A stretch of 64,000 bases of DNA. Source: Rhynchospora pubera. Lineage: Eukaryota > Streptophyta > Magnoliopsida > Poales > Cyperaceae. A program made the translations under genes and the position numbers. Under the pieces are notes generated by a model. The model saw nothing but the letters and a program-made list of their open reading frames with translations, made no database searches and had not been told where the DNA came from. The stretch lies in contig CM051459.1 in the NCBI GenBank assembly GCA_028095005.1, forward strand, positions 116,161,431 through 116,225,430, read 5' to 3'. Shown here one piece after another: positions 59,640 to 64,000 of this stretch; within the stretch, counting starts at the first letter, position 1, and each line of letters opens with the position of its first letter.

Positions 59640-61110
59640 ATCCTCGACAGTCATTTAAAAGGACTATGCTGAATAAATTTGTACCAAATAAATTTGTACC
59701 TAGACCTAACCTCACTAGTCGTTCGTAGTTAAGCTTAGGGTCGAACCCAAAGGACGGATTAACGATTATCGGACTTGTTCTTTTATGAAGCTAGACAATA
59801 AAAATAAAGTTGAGAGTGTTGTGAAAATAAATGGTGCGATTAAATAGATATTTTTGGTTGTTTTTGGTTCTAAATAATAATTCAAAAAGGTAAACTAAGG
59901 CAGGTGAATTTTGGTGTTTTTTCAAGTATAATAAGGCGTCTTAGGGGTCAGGATTCACTTAGGTTTAGCCCTCGATTTGCTGGATCGCTCGCTGTCGCGT
60001 TAAATAACAACAAATCTAAGCATAGGCCATCAGTTAGGTCCGAACACGACTTGTTCGGTCCGAACAGAGGCTGGTATGTTGAGTTATGACCATACAACTT
60101 GAGTTTTAACTTTATGAATGGCTCAGATCGGCTATAGCTACATTACCTAATCCTCAACTGTCGTCTTTTGGACTAAAAATTAGTACAGGTCTCTACTTTG
60201 TCCACATAGACCAATTAAACCTAAACTTTCGTGTCGGCATTTTAATTAACCTATGTCTTATTTATTTGTTTTCTTAGGGATATCTAAGTTGCCTTTCAGC
60301 CAACTTAGAAACTACACCTTTCAGTGCTAGCTAATCTCCTCTTTCAAATCTTCAACTTATCCCAAGTACTTAATTTAATCCTAATTGTTTAACCTAACCT
60401 TGTAACTTAACTAAACATGCCTTTATTTAGAAGTAAATCAGGTCAAAACAAGGGAATTAAACAAGCAATTAAAATACTACTCAATAAATAGATCATAAAG
60501 CAAAACATCAAGTCATATCAAGTCATAACATCAAACTAAACCTAAACTACATCCATACCCTAAGACAACAAAAATTTAGCCTAACATAGTATTCAAACAA
60601 ACAATAACAAGAGTAGAAATCACAAGATACAAGCCCATGGAAATTAGAGATAAAAACATAGGAAGAATAAACCAAGTTGTCTTTCTATGCTCGATCTTCA
60701 ATCATCAAAGGCAATGGGGTGTTGCAAGGCGTGTCTGCAACCTTCTCCTTGCTGCCGTCGCCTCAAGAATCTAGTTGCCCAACGAAATCAATGGTGGAAT
60801 CACCTAAGGAAGGTGGAATTGTGGTATGGAGGGTTGAATGCCTTTCCTTCAGGCCTTGGGGCGAATATATAGTGGTCTTCTGGATTGGAAAGGAGGCTGG
60901 GGCGCTATGGCAAGAAGACATACCAAAATATCGAGTTTCCATACGTGAAAACCCTTCCAAATATGCCATGGCGGCTCTCGGTTCGGTCTGCACAAGTTCT
61001 GTTCGGATTGGACAGGCATAATTCGGGTCAAAACAACTCAGTTCGGACCAAATGACCTCAGTTCGGACCGAACAGATTCAGTTCGGGTCGAACTGAGACT
61101 CCAGCTTTAA
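59640..61110 (-). mobile_element. LTR-like segment, minus strand, with palindromes
   Basis: Read on the minus strand, the layout mirrors the Athila-type LTR: palindromic repeats first (61095-60975), a TATA-like CTATATATTCGC (60872-60861), more palindromes (GTTCGGTCCGAAC, 60053-60065), and a downstream GGGTTCGACCC tract near 59740. No coding domain is present, and no second copy or target duplication was identified, so a solo or partial LTR is the best guess. Short open frames at 60677-61031 are not supported. Confidence 0.45.
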
Positions 61111-64000
61111 GTATCTATTGTATTTTGACACTTAATTAAGAGAAATTGGCTAATTAACGGATTAGTAGAGATGATGCGTTTGTTTGCTGTCTGGAAATGG
61201 TATTTTCTGTGTTGTTTCGCATTTTTCGCTTTGATAAGTTCTCTGGAAGTTTTTTCCATCTACATGAAAGTTGTAGATCTGTGGATTGTGATTCTTTTGG
61301 CGTTGGATTCACATTTTTCTGAATTAGTATAGATTTATTGTGAATAAAACGGCGACAGTGCGCAGAACCAGTTTCTGCTCGCACTGTCCTGTTTGAATGG
61401 CTTGAAAGATTTATATTTTGAATATAAGTACCCGTGTTCTATGGCTAGATTTAAAGAGGACTTGAAGCTTTCTGAGAATGTGTAAATTGTTGCATGACTC
61501 AGATTAATATGTGGGTTTTCAAGTATGAAAAGGAAGATCTCGTCAGATCCAGTTTGTTGAGCAAATCGATTGTTCTAATAAACTGTACCAACTGAGAACT
61601 TCTTTAAAAATTCTGTTTAAATGGAGTTGTTCTATTTTGAGTTAGGATTCCAGGAAAATTAATTTCATAATTTTTCGTGGAAGTTTGGACCTTCAACTAG
61701 GTTAAAACATTTCGATCGACAGTCTGTTCCAGTACAGAATTTGTTGATTGTTTAGTATGTAACTCGAATCTTCTGAACTGAACTTGGTGGTTTTCTTTTC
61801 ATGGATAGCTAGCCTGTAGTCTAAACTAGTTTTTCTGTGTATATTGTATATATAAAAACTGGATAGAAGGTGGTCTTACAGACCAAATGGTTAAGAGGAT
61901 AAGCTGAAAATCTCATAACGGTGTTTCGTGCACTTGTAAGAGATTTGTCATTTTTGATTCTCCCAGATGGTTTAAGATCTCTTCTTGAAATTTTTACTGG
62001 TAATCACAATTATGATAAGGAGCTTAAGTAATTTATTTGAGAATTTTTGGAGACCTAAAACCTTTGTTTTTATTGGATTCCATTAGTTACGTTTTTTAAT
62101 AAATTACTGTTTTTCTAAGTATTCAAATTAGTTGAAAACAATTAGAAAACTCCTTGTTTGATCTCCTTTCAGTTATGGGGTGTTGAAAGAACTTTCTAAA
62201 TGAATTTAAACAAGTTTTGTTGTTTAAAATTGAGAATTTGTACACGGAATTTACTTATGGCAAACAAATCGCAAAGATGCTTGAAAATCGTTAATTGGAA
62301 ACAAAGTGGTTGTATGTGCTAACTTTGTTTTGTAGGTGGATAGTGGGTTTAGTATGGCTCAAGACTCAATGCCTTGTGGTTGTATTTGAATGCATGTGTG
62401 AATGTTTGTAATGCGGCCTTTGGTGCCATTAATTAATTAATTTGTTGATTAATTTTTGATGTAACTTGTGAGGCTTGCATGCCCCTAAGGTTAGGATGGG
62501 AATAGGGTATTTTTCACATGTATTTTGCACTTTTATTTTATATAGGATTTAGATCCTTATAGAATTTAGTGGGAGGGACAAGGATTAGATTAGTTTTGCT
62601 CCATGGACGATGTGGCGAAACTAATGCAAGCGGGAGCCATACAAACCCACAACTATGAGATGCTTATATGTGATTGCTTGTGATTGCTATGAATTGTCAT
62701 AGGCTAGGTATGGGTGTATGCTTACACGACCACCAAACAAGTGTCATATGATTGATAGTCCCAACTAAAACTCGATTAAGTGAAATCGCCCTCCTTCTCT
62801 CTATCCCCTTAAAGCCGATTGTCACTCATGGCGCGGTCCGCCCAAGCGGACGTCATGATTGCCAATTCGGTAGTCGGGGTGCAAATAGCTAAGATTTGCA
62901 AGGAGCAAATAGTGAGAGGTTACTTTTCGATGGACCCAACTAGAGTTTGGACATCGGGGCGAAGTTTGTAAATATACTTAGATATTCACAAACCAAGAAT
63001 CATATGGAACGATATGATTGGTTGGAGAACCTACCTTGTCTAATTAAGTAGGGTGACGTGCCATAGCAGGCTCTACTTGATGAAAACCGGGATCTTGGAA
63101 AAACCAACTACATTTGGGACATTAAATGAATGTAGTGGGAGTTTTATTTGTTATAAATAAAACAATTGCATAAACTAATTGACCTTAAATTGATTTTGTT
63201 ATAGATGTTAAAATTGTTAATTTTGTTGTGATCAATCTTTGAAAATGAACAAACTCGTTTCTAAAAGTATTCACTTAAAGAAGTAATACCGATTCCTAAG
63301 ACACGATCTTAGCGAAGAGAAACTTGAGTATGTCAATTCCCAAAACTTTTCTCAAACTACCCGAACGTAGCAACGCGATGATTGATTGACTTTTGGTGAA
63401 AAGTTATTCAATAAAGCGTGTGGCTAATATCCTCATTTGAAAGTTCTAAGACCTTTGAATTAGAGAATTCATATGGACTAGATTTAACTCGTACGCACTC
63501 ATCCACTTACTCAAGAAAGCGTTCTTGGAGAAAGTAGATATTAACTCCATCATTTATGATCGAGTATAAAGAGTATGAGTTGACAAAGAGATTCTTCTTT
63601 TATACATGAACGTTTCATTGGCTTACAAATCGAAAGATTTAAGTAGCTAATTGATAACTAGAGATATTGATCTCCGATATCAAGGATTATTGATATTGTC
63701 ATACGATCTCTTTAAAATTATAAAGGATATAATGTTGCCTTCTTCGCACACTTGTTGATGCAAAAAGGTAATTGGTTTAGTATTCAAGAAATACTTCGCC
63801 AAGGCATGAGTTGAAATTTCGAGACTCTCATTTATGACCATACGTCACATGAGATGTTTCATTTGCCGTTTATGGGAGGCATTTGAAAAGTTGTCCGAAA
63901 TACCATGATTGTGACGATTAGAAATATTCTAATTCTAAAATGTATTTGTCGTTCAAATTATCTCACTATCTCTAATTTACACTAGTAAATTGATACTAGT
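61111..64000. other. Unassigned AT-rich DNA, perhaps retroelement-derived
   Basis: No coding domain is readable. The ATACGTCACATG word near 63840 resembles CTATACGTCACATGGC near 56905 in the copia remnant, so the right end of the window may enter a related decayed copia element. Confidence 0.35.

Overview
This is nuclear DNA of a flowering plant, most likely a eudicot. It is AT-rich, introns carry GT/AG borders, and it holds a P-class PPR gene with organelle-targeting character, plant Ty3/gypsy and Ty1/copia LTR retrotransposons, hAT-, Mutator-, CACTA- and Harbinger-like small elements, a tRNA-derived SINE and an integrated badnavirus-like pararetrovirus. I cannot name the species. Gene density is very low: only the PPR gene (2.5-4.6 kb) and the third ORF of the large retrotransposon (48.5-50.0 kb) are long and uninterrupted. 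The window reads as repeat-rich intergenic DNA.

Layout. 1-2.3 kb: AT-rich DNA and a 300-bp direct duplication. 2.5-4.8 kb: a restorer-of-fertility-like PPR gene with ten nearly identical 105-bp repeats and a frameshifted tail. 4.8-11.5 kb: foldback, hAT, CACTA-end, SINE and Mutator-type elements. 13.6-14.2 kb: a broken FAR1-type domain. 15.9-22.3 kb: unrecognised DNA unusually rich in short hairpins whose stems vary but stay complementary. 27.4-33.9 kb: a pararetrovirus insertion carrying the end of ORF2, the ORF3 polyprotein (movement, coat, protease, RT and RNase H regions), promoter, poly(A) signal and initiator-Met primer site. 34.2-36.9 kb: an AT-rich satellite-like array and foldback elements set in TA microsatellites. 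37.7-38.2 kb: a hAT-type element with a tRNA-like core. 40.0-53.0 kb: a complete 12.9-kb Athila-type element with LTRs, target duplication, primer site, polypurine tract, broken gag-pol and an intact extra ORF. 53.0-56.3 kb: a large inverted repeat enclosing gene-like pieces, then a small MITE. 56.6-59.5 kb: a copia remnant with its 3' LTR. 59.6-61.1 kb: an LTR-like segment. 61.1-64 kb: unassigned.

The most unusual theme is recurrent short palindromes. The Athila-type element carries dozens of copies of a CTGGCG-ACC-CGCCAG palindrome in its LTRs, leaders and, in frame, inside gag and pol. The LTR-like segment at 60-61 kb has an analogous CAGTTCG-GGT-CGAACTG palindrome. The 16-22 kb region has at least three sets of hairpins in which the loop is constant and the stems differ with compensatory changes. 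The foldback elements repeat this at larger scale: a shared core with unrelated but self-complementary outer arms. This may be structured RNA of retroelement origin or a mutational process that keeps palindromes matched; the sequence alone does not decide.
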